NCBI GenBank assembly: GCA_049194865.1
Contig: JBLZWL010000001.1
Span: 186,001-250,000 of the forward strand
DNA from: Myxococcus terminator_A
GTDB taxonomy: Bacteria; Myxococcota; Myxococcia; Myxococcales; Myxococcaceae
DNA: 64,000 nucleotides
Direction of reading: 5' to 3'
The notes below the pieces were generated by a model. The model was not told the DNA's origin, did not search any database, and was given only the letters and a program-made list of their open reading frames with translations. The position numbers and the translations under genes are program-made. Positions within the stretch are counted from its first letter, which is position 1; the number at the start of each line of letters is the position of its first letter. Positions 1 through 7,675 of the stretch are shown piece by piece.

Positions 1-1
1 C

Positions 2-169
2 GGCTGGCACGTCCTGAAGGTGGAGGAGCGCCGCTCCGTCGCCGCGACGTCCTACGAGGAGATGCGTCCGAAGCTGGAGAACAAGCTGCTCCAGGAGAAG
101 ACGGACAAGTTCCTCGAGCAGTACGTCGTGGAGCTGAAGCAGAAGGCCAGCATCGACGTGAAGATGTAG
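2..169 (+). CDS. C-terminal fragment of a PpiC/SurA-type peptidyl-prolyl isomerase
   Basis: An open frame enters from the left edge and ends at TAG 167-169, giving the last 55 residues of a protein. The fragment starts with GWHVLKVEER, which matches the final strand of parvulin (PpiC/rotamase) domains, followed by a charged helix typical of the C-terminal tail of SurA-like periplasmic chaperones. The pdxA gene follows 21 bases later; a surA-pdxA order is familiar from other proteobacteria and supports the call. The N-terminus, signal peptide and most of the catalytic domain lie outside the window, so the exact subfamily cannot be decided. Confidence 0.7.
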   Translation, partial: GWHVLKVEERRSVAATSYEEMRPKLENKLLQEKTDKFLEQYVVELKQKASIDVKM

Positions 170-190
170 CCTGTCGTCCCCACGCGGGGG

Positions 191-1225
191 ATGCTCGCCA
201 CCGTGAGCCTCCCCCTCGTCGGTATCTCCCTGGGTGATGTGTCGGGCATCGGGCCGGAGGTGACGGCCGCGGCCCTGGCGCTCCCCGCCGTGCGGCGCGT
301 GCTCATCCCCGTCGTCTTCGGGGATGGGCCCACGCTGGAGCGCTTCCCCTTCTTCCGCCGCCATGCGCGCGTGGCCCCATCCGAGCTGGGCCGCGTCGAG
401 TCCCCCACCGTGGTGGAGGTGACACACCTGGCCGCCAAGGACCGCGTCCCGGGCAAGCCTTCGCGCGAGGGAGGCCGCGCGCAGTACGCCTACGTGACGG
501 CGGCGATTGAAGCCATGCGCGCGGGACACGTGGACGCGCTGTGCACGGCGCCGGTGTCCAAGGAGCAGATTTCGCGCGCGGGCATCCCCTTCATGGGCCA
601 CACGGAGGTGCTGGCGGAGGCCTTCGGCGTGGAGGTGATGATGATGATGGACGGGCCGCGCGTGCGCATCGCCCTGGCCACCAACCACGTCCCCCTCTCC
701 GCGCTGTCGAAGCTCCTCACGGTGGACGGGCTCACCGCGCAGCTCAAGCTCCTGTCACGCAGCCTTGCGCCCGTGGTGGGACGCAAGCCTCGCATCGCCG
801 TGCTCGGGCTCAACCCGCATGCGGGCGAAGGGGGCCTGTTGGGACGCGAGGAGGTGGAGGTGATTGGCCCCGCCATCCGCAAGGCGCGCTCGGCGCGGGT
901 GGATGCGCACGGGCCCATTCCGGCGGACGGCCTCTTCGCCAGGCCCGATGAAGTGGGCACGCGGTACGACGCGGTGCTGGCCATGTACCACGACCAGGGA
1001 CTCATCCCCGCGAAGGCGCTCGACTTCGAGCGCACCGTCAACGTGACGCTGGGTCTGCCAGTGCCGCGCACCTCGCCGGACCACGGCACGGCCTACGCGA
1101 TTGCCGGCAAGGGACAGGCGAGCTGCGTGCCCATGGCGGAGGCGCTGCTCAAGGCCGCTCAGCTCGCTCGGCCGCCCGCGCGAGGTGCTCGGCCAGGTCC
1201 TCGCCGTCCTTCTCCGCGTCGATGA
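191..1225 (+). CDS. pdxA: 4-hydroxythreonine-4-phosphate dehydrogenase PdxA
   Basis: PdxA oxidises 4-phosphohydroxy-L-threonine with NAD in the pyridoxal-phosphate pathway. The 344-residue protein has the family signatures in order: GISLGDVSGIGPEV near residues 11-24, MGHTEVLAE around 135-143, NHVPLS at 165-170, GLNPHAGEGG at 206-215 and MYHDQGLIPAK around 265-275. The candidate metal-binding histidines His166, His210 and His267 are all present. It follows the foldase gene closely and probably shares its transcript. The C-terminal 25 or so residues are Arg/Pro-rich and unlike the family; they overlap the 3' end of the convergent ferredoxin gene, so the usual C-terminus seems to have been replaced by read-through into that gene's antisense. 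Confidence 0.93.
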   Translation: MLATVSLPLVGISLGDVSGIGPEVTAAALALPAVRRVLIPVVFGDGPTLERFPFFRRHARVAPSELGRVESPTVVEVTHLAAKDRVPGKPSREGGRAQYAYVTAAIEAMRAGHVDALCTAPVSKEQISRAGIPFMGHTEVLAEAFGVEVMMMMDGPRVRIALATNHVPLSALSKLLTVDGLTAQLKLLSRSLAPVVGRKPRIAVLGLNPHAGEGGLLGREEVEVIGPAIRKARSARVDAHGPIPADGLFARPDEVGTRYDAVLAMYHDQGLIPAKALDFERTVNVTLGLPVPRTSPDHGTAYAIAGKGQASCVPMAEALLKAAQLARPPARGARPGPRRPSPRR

Positions 1226-1481
1226 GCTTCACCTCCGAGCCCACGCCGCTCGGGGGAATCACCAGCACCGTGACTTTGTCGAGTGGACACTCGCCCAGAC
1301 AGCCCGAGGAGAACACGCGGGTGCTGGGCCCGAGGCCACGCGCCGCCACGGCCTCCCGGATGCGGCGCGGCAGGTCCACGCCCCCAAGGCGAGGGTCCAG
1401 GCGCACCGTGCAGTTGTGGCACACGTGCAGCTCGGTCGGCTGGGAGCCCGGAGCGGCCTCGATGGGAGGGGGCTTGTGCAT
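1149..1481 (-). CDS. Thioredoxin-like [2Fe-2S] ferredoxin
   Basis: A 110-residue protein starting at ATG 1481 (MHKPPPIEAA). It has four cysteines placed as in thioredoxin-like [2Fe-2S] ferredoxins: Cys21 and Cys24 in HVCHNC, then Cys61 and Cys65 in GCLGEC, followed by a VTVLV strand. Such proteins carry single electrons in the cytoplasm; the partner is not indicated here. An open frame extends further upstream, but the earlier residues are Arg/Pro-rich and unlike the family, so the later start was chosen. Its 3' end overlaps the 3' end of pdxA by 77 bases tail to tail. Confidence 0.75.
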   Translation of the reverse strand: MHKPPPIEAAPGSQPTELHVCHNCTVRLDPRLGGVDLPRRIREAVAARGLGPSTRVFSSGCLGECPLDKVTVLVIPPSGVGSEVKLIDAEKDGEDLAEHLARAAERAERP

Positions 1482-1689
1482 CGCCTGGAAACATAAGGCG
1501 GATGGGCCGTGAGCGCCGTAAGCTCCGCGCGGGTGCCGAGGGGCGCCCACACCCGGAAAGACGACGTCACCCTCCTGGAATCACCTGGAGCATCAGGTTC
1601 CTGACGAGTTCCTTCCACGGCCCATGCGCGGGTGAGGGCTGATACCGAGGGACTTTTCAGATGAGCATCCGGAACACGAGGCGCGCGAC

Positions 1690-3114
1690 ATGAAAGCGCC
1701 TTTCGGCAGAGACCTGACGACGGGCAGCATCCCCCGTCACCTGGTGGCCTTCTCCATCCCGATGTTGATGGGGAGCTTCCTGCAGACGGCGTACAGCTTC
1801 ATCAACGCCATCTGGGTGGGGCGGTTCCTGGGCACCGAGGCGCTGGCGGTGGTGACGGTGAGCTTCCCCGTCGTCTTCGTCCTGTTCTCCATCGGCATGG
1901 GCCTCACCATGGCGACGAGCATCCTGGTGTCGCAGAACTACGGCGCCCGGAGGATGGATGAGCTGCGCAAGGTGGTCGACAGCTCCACGGTGCTCATCTA
2001 CTCGCTGGGCGTGGTGCTCACGCTGCTGGGTGAGTGGCTGGCGCCGAGCATCCTCACGTTGATGGACACGCCCAAGGAGATCCACGCGGAGGCCGTCAGC
2101 TACCTGCGCATCTTCCTCCTGTCGATGCCCCTGGGCTTCGGCCTGTTCCTCACGCGCAGCCTGTTGCAGGGCGTGGGTGACTCGAAGACGCCGCTGTACT
2201 TCCAGGCGGGCTCCGTCCTGCTCACCACCGTGTTGGATCCGGTGCTGATGTTCGGGTGGCTGGGCTTGCCCAAGCTGGGCTTGAACGGCACGGCCTGGGC
2301 CACGGTCGTCTCCCAGCTCCTGGCGCTCGTCACGCTGCTCATCTACCTGCGCATGAAGGACGTGCCCGTCGCGCCGCGCAGGCCTCGGCTGGCCCACCTG
2401 GGGCCCATCACCTTGAAGACGCTGCGCATCGGCGTGCCGGCCGCGGTGCAGCAGTCGCTCGTGTCCATCGGCATGGTGTTCGTGACGGGGCTCGTCAACG
2501 GCTTCGGCGAGGTGGCCACGGCGGCGTTCGGCGCGGCGTCGCGCATCGACCAGATTGCGTTCATGCCGGCGATGACGTTCGGCATGGCCATCTCCACGCT
2601 GGCGGGACAGAACCTGGGCGCGGGCCGCGACGACCGCGTGCAGGAGATTTTCAAGTGGGGCTGCCTGTTGAGCGGCGGCGTCACCCTGGTCATCTCGGCG
2701 GTGGCGGTGACATTCCCGGAGGCGCTGCTGCGCATCTTCGTCACGGACCCCGCGGTCATCACCCCGGGCGTCACCTACCTGCACATCGTGGGAGGGACGT
2801 ACGTCCTGTTCGCGCTCATCTTCGTGAGCAACGGCATCATCAACGGCGCGGGACGCACGTTGATAACGACGGCGTTCTCCCTGTTGAGCCTCTGGGTGGT
2901 GCGGGTGCCGGTGGCGTACTGGCTGTCGCGCCGCATGGGCAGCGTGACGGGTGTGTGGATTGCGATGGCGCTGAGCTTCGGCGTGTCGCTGGTGGTCAGC
3001 ATGGCCTACTACTTCTCGGGCCGGTGGCGGCGCCCCCTCATCAAGAAGCCCCCCGAGGGCCCCACCACGCCCAACCCGGGCGAGGTCTTCGGACACGAGA
3101 CGGGCGAGGCCTGA
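1690..3114 (+). CDS. MATE family multidrug/metabolite exporter
   Basis: A 474-residue integral membrane protein of normal MATE length with about twelve hydrophobic segments and two MatE halves (roughly residues 15-175 and 235-400). The first helix has FSIPMLMGSFLQTAYSF, and the repeat signature recurs in the second half as VPAAVQQSLVSIGMVFV; QNYGARR and QNLGAGRDDR are the conserved loops after helices 2 and 8. Members exchange Na+ or H+ for cationic drugs or metabolites across the inner membrane. The gene stands alone between convergent neighbours, so the substrate is unknown. Confidence 0.9.
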   Translation: MKAPFGRDLTTGSIPRHLVAFSIPMLMGSFLQTAYSFINAIWVGRFLGTEALAVVTVSFPVVFVLFSIGMGLTMATSILVSQNYGARRMDELRKVVDSSTVLIYSLGVVLTLLGEWLAPSILTLMDTPKEIHAEAVSYLRIFLLSMPLGFGLFLTRSLLQGVGDSKTPLYFQAGSVLLTTVLDPVLMFGWLGLPKLGLNGTAWATVVSQLLALVTLLIYLRMKDVPVAPRRPRLAHLGPITLKTLRIGVPAAVQQSLVSIGMVFVTGLVNGFGEVATAAFGAASRIDQIAFMPAMTFGMAISTLAGQNLGAGRDDRVQEIFKWGCLLSGGVTLVISAVAVTFPEALLRIFVTDPAVITPGVTYLHIVGGTYVLFALIFVSNGIINGAGRTLITTAFSLLSLWVVRVPVAYWLSRRMGSVTGVWIAMALSFGVSLVVSMAYYFSGRWRRPLIKKPPEGPTTPNPGEVFGHETGEA

Positions 3115-3141
3115 GCGGCCTCGCCCCCTTCGGGCCAGGGG

Positions 3142-4860
3142 CTAGAAGACGAACGGGAAGCGGATGGGCTCCTGCATGCGGACCGCGTGCACGGGGAACT
3201 TCCAGTCGCGCACCACGCCCTCGATGCAGCCGGCGAGCGGCGTGGCGCGCAGCACCTGCGTGTCCATGGCGACGTTCGTCGTCTCACCGCTCGGCAGCAC
3301 GGACCAGCGCACCACGAAGCGCCCGCTCTTCTCCAGGGACGTGTCGGCGGAGTGCTGGCGCAGGCACGCGGTGATGGCGGGCTGATTGGACACGACGACC
3401 TGCTTCACGTCCTGCGACGTGAGGTGCTCCTTCGTGTCGAGCGCGGGCGGGACGTAGACGGTCCGCGTGGCGGTGGGCGCGGACGCGGCGCGCGCCTCCT
3501 CCGCTTCGTCCGTGAAGCCCAGCTCGCGCGCGAACTCCTCGTCCAGCTCGGACTCGGTGCTGTTCGCGCCATCCGGGTCGTCCGTGGTGTCCACCGGAAC
3601 GGACGTGGCCAGTTCGTCGGAGTCGGGCTCGTCGAAGGTCATCTCCATCACCGCGCCCGACGAGGCCGCCGCGACGCTCTGGGCCGGAGCGGGGCTCGCG
3701 GGAGCACGGGTCGGCGCGCTCTCGGTACGGATGCGCCGCTCGCCGGACTTCACGGCCCGGGTGTCACGACGGGCCATCAGGTCCGCGCCGCTCGGGCCCG
3801 AAATGGACGTGGGCGCGCGCGTCGAGTCCGTCGACGTGCCTTGCGCGTGCAACCCGTTCGCGACGTCGCTGATGCCGCCAGGCGAGGTCGTGACGAAGGG
3901 GCCCGTGTACCGAGGCGCGGTGGGGTTCATCGCGTGGGAATCGGCCGTGCCCGTCGAGACGCCGGGACTGGCCCAGTGCTCGATGGCACCCGAAGACACC
4001 GCGCCACCAGTCTGCCCCGAGGCCTTCGTTCCCATCAGCGCTCCCGTGTTGTTCGCACCGTTGAGCCGCGCCGATGCGCTCGCACCCGGCAGTGCGCCCG
4101 CGGTGTTCGCGCTGTTGCTCTGGCCCAGGGCGCTCGCGCCTTGCTCCCAGAAGCGCACGCTCGCGACCACGAGCATCCCCGCTGCCACCACGCCCACCGC
4201 GGCGACGCCCAGCAGAACGCCAGACACCACATCCCGACGACGATTCGGCGCCGTCGGAGCGGCCACCTGTCCACCCCAGGCGTGCTGCTGCCCAGGCGCC
4301 ATCGGCCCGCCCCACTGCTGAGCGGGAGGAACCATTGGAATGCCCCACGGTTGCTGCTGAAGATTGAGCGGGCCCTGCACCTCGTTCATGGTGTTCTTCT
4401 GGGCCGCCGCACGCGAGGCCGCGATACCGCGAGCCACCGCCGGAGGCACGACCTTGGAGTGCTCCCACGGCAGGCGCACTGCCTCGGCGACGGGCACCTC
4501 CGGGTTCGCGCGCATCCACTCCGGAATCACCACGGGCGAGGACTCGGACACCGTCTCGTCGGGCTCCGCGTCGGAGAACGTGGGCCGAGGAGACTCGGCA
4601 ATCCAGCGCGCCTCCTCCTCCGCCAGGTCGAGCAACGCGCGCATGTCCTCCGCGGCTTCGCGCGTGGACGCATCACCGCCGCCATCGACCTCCGGCTCCA
4701 AGGCGAGCTCACGGTCCAGGTAGGCGTCGAGGTCGCCATCCAGCGCCTCCGTCACACTCAGCGCTTCACCCGACTCGTCGTGCTCGAAGCCATTCGCCTC
4801 GGGATGACTCATGCCCCGCGTACGGAGTTGTTCTTCTCCTCCTGACAGAAGCTCGCCCAC
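3142..4860 (-). CDS. AgmX/PglI-type membrane protein with TonB-like C-terminus
   Basis: A 572-residue protein with an acidic N-terminal region, a Pro/Gln-rich stretch (about 160-205), one membrane helix (about 211-236), a long Ser/Ala/Thr-rich periplasmic linker, and a C-terminal domain (about 487-572) with ITACLRQ, GRFVVRWSVLPSGE and a final DWKFP. This C-terminal pattern is the AgmX/PglI domain found in myxobacterial gliding motility and TonB-like energy-coupling proteins. Two starts are possible: GTG 4860, preceded by AGGGGAGGG, or ATG 4812, with AGGAGG about 24 bases upstream. It is not adjacent to other motility genes, so a motility role is only inferred. Confidence 0.7.
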   Translation of the reverse strand: MGELLSGGEEQLRTRGMSHPEANGFEHDESGEALSVTEALDGDLDAYLDRELALEPEVDGGGDASTREAAEDMRALLDLAEEEARWIAESPRPTFSDAEPDETVSESSPVVIPEWMRANPEVPVAEAVRLPWEHSKVVPPAVARGIAASRAAAQKNTMNEVQGPLNLQQQPWGIPMVPPAQQWGGPMAPGQQHAWGGQVAAPTAPNRRRDVVSGVLLGVAAVGVVAAGMLVVASVRFWEQGASALGQSNSANTAGALPGASASARLNGANNTGALMGTKASGQTGGAVSSGAIEHWASPGVSTGTADSHAMNPTAPRYTGPFVTTSPGGISDVANGLHAQGTSTDSTRAPTSISGPSGADLMARRDTRAVKSGERRIRTESAPTRAPASPAPAQSVAAASSGAVMEMTFDEPDSDELATSVPVDTTDDPDGANSTESELDEEFARELGFTDEAEEARAASAPTATRTVYVPPALDTKEHLTSQDVKQVVVSNQPAITACLRQHSADTSLEKSGRFVVRWSVLPSGETTNVAMDTQVLRATPLAGCIEGVVRDWKFPVHAVRMQEPIRFPFVF

Positions 4861-4987
4861 ACGCCCTCCCCTTCAACCGCGCAGCCATTCCCGCGCCAGG
4901 GCCGCAACGTAGGGACGGCTCCTGCTCACGCCAGCGTGACTGTCTCGCGCACGACGTTTCATCGCCGTGGCACGCGTTCGCTGTCCG

Positions 4988-5117
4988 GTGTCTCACCGCT
5001 CACGGACGAGACACGGCGCCACACCACTCCTGCGCACCGACACCGCACGACGCGTGGCCGTCCGAAAAATCGCGCACCACCGGACACGCAGTGTCCTTTG
5101 GTGATACACTGTGTCTC
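4988..5117. promoter_or_regulatory. Cluster of GTGTC/GACAC palindromes upstream of the gene at 5133
   Basis: GTGTCTC 4988-4994 pairs with GAGACAC 5008-5014; GGACAC 5082-5087 pairs with GTGTCC 5091-5096 around a GCA spacer; ACACTGTGT lies at 5106-5114, followed by another GTGTCTCACG. Repeated half-sites of the same GTGTC core just before a gene look like an operator for a dimeric regulator. No regulator gene is adjacent, and no convincing -35/-10 pair was found. Confidence 0.35.
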
Positions 5118-5132
5118 ACGGGGGTGCTCAGG

Positions 5133-5711
5133 ATGCCGCTCAATCGCGGTGAACGTCGGTGGACACTGCCAGCACGAAACGCGGACTGGCTCGTCGTCTC
5201 GTCCGTGGACGCCGAGGCCAAGGAGCGTCACCGTCACCCCGTCCCCGAGGTGTTCGTCACGTCCTCCCTGGAGCGGTGGCTGTCCACCCCTTCGGCGCGC
5301 ACGCTGTACGGCATCTACGAGGCGCTCGGCGGTGGCAGCCCCCTCGGGCTGAACGGCCTGGAGCGCACCCGCTACGAGGAGCGCCTCAAGCAGCGCCTCT
5401 CGGACGCCTTCTCACGCGGAGAGCTGGTCGCGCTGGAAGTCGCCCGTCCGAAGAGCGTGCCGGCGCCGTGGACGCCTCAGCCCGCGGAGCAGGCCGAAGA
5501 GGTCGTGGTGGAGGAGATGACCTGGCTGGCCATCGAGCTGAAGGACGAGGCGGGCAAGCCCGTCCCCAATGCCCGCTACGTGGTGAGCCTGCCCGACGGC
5601 AGCACCCGCGAAGGCACCCTTAACGCCAACGGCTATGCGCGCGTGGAAGGCGTCAATCCCGGCGAGTGCCAGGTCACCTTCCCAGAGCTGGACGGCCAGA
5701 GCTGGAGCTGA
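5133..5711 (+). CDS. Carboxypeptidase-regulatory-like domain protein, possibly type VI-associated
   Basis: A 192-residue protein from ATG 5133 (an in-frame ATG at 5091 is less likely). The N-terminal 110 residues are an unrecognised mixed region; the C-terminal 65 form a transthyretin-like beta domain with WLAIELKDEAGKPVPNARY, LPDGSTREGTLNANG, YARVEGVNPGECQVTFP. This domain occurs in proteins encoded near VgrG/PAAR genes, so a role as a secretion-associated accessory protein is possible, but no type VI gene is in the window. No signal peptide is visible. The upstream region has a group of palindromes. Confidence 0.6.
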   Translation: MPLNRGERRWTLPARNADWLVVSSVDAEAKERHRHPVPEVFVTSSLERWLSTPSARTLYGIYEALGGGSPLGLNGLERTRYEERLKQRLSDAFSRGELVALEVARPKSVPAPWTPQPAEQAEEVVVEEMTWLAIELKDEAGKPVPNARYVVSLPDGSTREGTLNANGYARVEGVNPGECQVTFPELDGQSWS

Positions 5712-5732
5712 GGCTCCGCCGTGCTTCACCTC

Positions 5733-6143
5733 TCAGGGCCTGCGAGGACCCGGAGCGGACGACGACATCCCCAGCGGTCGCTGGGGCAACAGCTTGAAGA
5801 GGAAGGCCAGGAGCGCCTCGAAATGGTCACCCTTGCGGAAGACGGCATCCACCGGCATGTCGATGGCGCTGTCAGCGCCGGTGACGAAGACCACCTTCGC
5901 GCCCGGCATGTGGTGACGCACCAGCGGAATCAACCCCGTGCCGAAGCCGTCCCCCAGGCTCTGGTCCAGCAGCACCGCGTCGATGGGCCGCGGGTGGTTG
6001 AGCCACTTCTCCGCTTCCGCGTAGGAGCCCGCTGTCACCACCGCGAACCCCGCCTCCTCCAACAGCGCCGCGAGCGTCATCCGGTTGGACGGGTCATCTT
6101 CCACCAGCAGCAGGCAGCGCCCGAAGGTCCAGCTCGTCTCCAT
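5733..6143 (-). CDS. redF: Single-domain response regulator, RedF-like
   Basis: A 136-residue stand-alone receiver domain. The acidic pocket (Glu15, Asp16, Asp17), phosphoacceptor Asp60 in AVLLDQSL, Thr88 in FVTGA and Lys104 in FRKGD are all present; there is no output domain. The start ATG 6143 overlaps the TGA of the upstream kinase gene (TGATG), so translation is coupled; a GTG three bases earlier is possible. It is the last gene of a six-gene cluster whose order and domain types match the Myxococcus xanthus red operon, where RedF is the terminal regulator controlling the timing of development. Assignment rests on synteny plus domain type. Confidence 0.75.
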   Translation of the reverse strand: METSWTFGRCLLLVEDDPSNRMTLAALLEEAGFAVVTAGSYAEAEKWLNHPRPIDAVLLDQSLGDGFGTGLIPLVRHHMPGAKVVFVTGADSAIDMPVDAVFRKGDHFEALLAFLFKLLPQRPLGMSSSAPGPRRP

Positions 6144-6892
6144 CACTTGCTCCCCCGTATCTCGTCATGGCCCGTGAACCGCATCCTGGCCCCCGCCTCC
6201 GGGCGGTGCAGGAAGAGGACCTCGACGTGCGTGCCCCCCGAGGGGCCTCCGTCCAGTGCCACCTTCCCCCCATTGCGCAACACCAACCGCTGCACGATGT
6301 TCAAACCCAACCCCGCATGGCCGGGACGTGTCGAATAGAAGGGCTCGAAGGCGCGCGAATACGCCTCCGCCGCCAGCCCCTCCCCAGCGTCCTCCACGCG
6401 AATGCCCACGCCGCCCTCACCTTCATCAACGTCCCAGGTCCGCACCGTGAGCACTCCGCCGCGCGGCATCGCCTCCACGGCGTTGTCCACCAGACAGCGC
6501 ACCAGGAGCGCCAGGTCCTCCAAGTCCAGAGGCACCGTGCCCCGCGCCTTGAAGTCGCGCTCCACGCGCACCTGCTCCGGCACCCGCGCCTCGCGCAGCG
6601 CCTGCTCCATGGCCTCGCTCGCGTGACACAGGGGCTTGTCGCTGCTGGCCACCGGGGCGCGGCGCGTCAGCACCTCCTCGGCGGCGGCCAGCTCCCGGTC
6701 GATGAGCTGGAAGAAGGCCTCGACGCGGGCATCCGTGCCCCAGACGTCCGTCTTCTGCATCTTCCGCATCAGGTAGAACGAAGCATTGCGGACACTGGCC
6801 AGCTTGTTGCGGAGGTCATGCCGCAGCGTGGAGGCGACGACGTCCGCCACCGCGGCCCGTTCCCGCGCTTGGAGATCTGCGCGCGCGCCCAT
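6143..6892 (-). CDS. redE: Soluble sensor histidine kinase, RedE-like
   Basis: A 249-residue cytoplasmic kinase without membrane segments. The H box STLRHDLRNKLASVRN places the phospho-accepting His at residue 25, almost at the N-terminus, so there is no sensor domain. The N box (Asn137 in CLVDNAVEAMP), and G boxes DAGEGL (168-173) and GHAGLGLNIV (191-200) form a HATPase_c domain. In M. xanthus RedE works with RedC, RedD and RedF in a four-component phosphorelay; the same neighbours are present here. It starts 3 bases after the stop of redD and overlaps redF by the TGATG junction. Confidence 0.78.
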   Translation of the reverse strand: MGARADLQARERAAVADVVASTLRHDLRNKLASVRNASFYLMRKMQKTDVWGTDARVEAFFQLIDRELAAAEEVLTRRAPVASSDKPLCHASEAMEQALREARVPEQVRVERDFKARGTVPLDLEDLALLVRCLVDNAVEAMPRGGVLTVRTWDVDEGEGGVGIRVEDAGEGLAAEAYSRAFEPFYSTRPGHAGLGLNIVQRLVLRNGGKVALDGGPSGGTHVEVLFLHRPEAGARMRFTGHDEIRGSK

Positions 6893-6895
6893 CCG

Positions 6896-7675
6896 TCAAT
6901 TCCTCGCACCCTGGGGCCCGGCGGGCCCCTGCGCCCGGGGTTGGCCTCTCACCCGGGCAATCGCTTGCACCAATTCCCGCAGCGGCACCGGCTTGGTCAT
7001 ACACACCACCGCGCCCTGCGCCGCCACCTTGCGTAACAATTCGGGCACCACGTGCCCCGACATGGCGATGACGGCCACGGACAGATCCGCCGCCTTCACC
7101 TTGGCCACCAGCTCCGGCCCGCTCATCTCCGGCATCACCAAATCCAGCACGCACACGTCGAAGTCGCCCGAGCGCAGGTAGTTCAGCGCTTCCTCGCCGC
7201 TGTACACCGCGCGAGCGCGCAGCCCCACCGTGCTCAGCGCGCGCACCATGGCCCGCGCCACCGGCTCCGTGTCGTCCACCACCAACACCTGGGGAGCCCG
7301 CGCCGCGCGCAGAATCGTGTCCAGCGCGTGCGCCACGTCGAAGGGCTTGGGCAGCACGGTGAAGGCGCCCTCGGCGAGCGCGTCCTCCACCAGCTCCTCC
7401 GCCGTGAAGGCGGTCATCAGCACCACGGGCATGTCCGGACGCGCCTGCTTGATGCGGCGCAACAGGTCAACCCCGTGCAGCCCGGGCATGCGCATGTCGC
7501 TGAGCACCACGTCCACCGGATGCTCGCCCAGGAGGCGCAGCGCTTCCTCTCCGTTGGCGGCCTCCAGAACGGTGTGGCCCTCCAACTCAAGGTTCGCCGC
7601 GAGCGTGATGCGCAGCCCCTCCTCGTCGTCGACCAAAAGGATGCGAGCGGGGCCCAAAGCCACGTCCTCCATCAT
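6896..7675 (-). CDS. redD: Tandem double-receiver response regulator, RedD-like
   Basis: A 259-residue protein of two complete receiver domains and nothing else. Domain 1 (about 10-122): Asp16/Asp17, phosphoacceptor Asp60 in VVLSDMRMPG, Lys110 in LPKPF. Domain 2 (about 128-242): Asp134/Asp135, Asp178 in CVLDLVMPE, Lys228 in MTKPV. The lack of a DNA-binding domain suggests it passes phosphoryl groups between kinases, as described for RedD. ATG 7675 overlaps the redC stop codon (ATGA). The second in-frame ATG, three bases later, is an alternative start. Confidence 0.8.
   Translation of the reverse strand: MMEDVALGPARILLVDDEEGLRITLAANLELEGHTVLEAANGEEALRLLGEHPVDVVLSDMRMPGLHGVDLLRRIKQARPDMPVVLMTAFTAEELVEDALAEGAFTVLPKPFDVAHALDTILRAARAPQVLVVDDTEPVARAMVRALSTVGLRARAVYSGEEALNYLRSGDFDVCVLDLVMPEMSGPELVAKVKAADLSVAVIAMSGHVVPELLRKVAAQGAVVCMTKPVPLRELVQAIARVRGQPRAQGPAGPQGARN

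Noticed and set aside
1657..3096. Long open frame on the minus strand opposite the MATE gene
   Set aside because: It is the antisense of a strongly supported membrane protein; its translation is His/Arg/Gln-rich with no fold pattern, as expected from GC-rich shadow frames.
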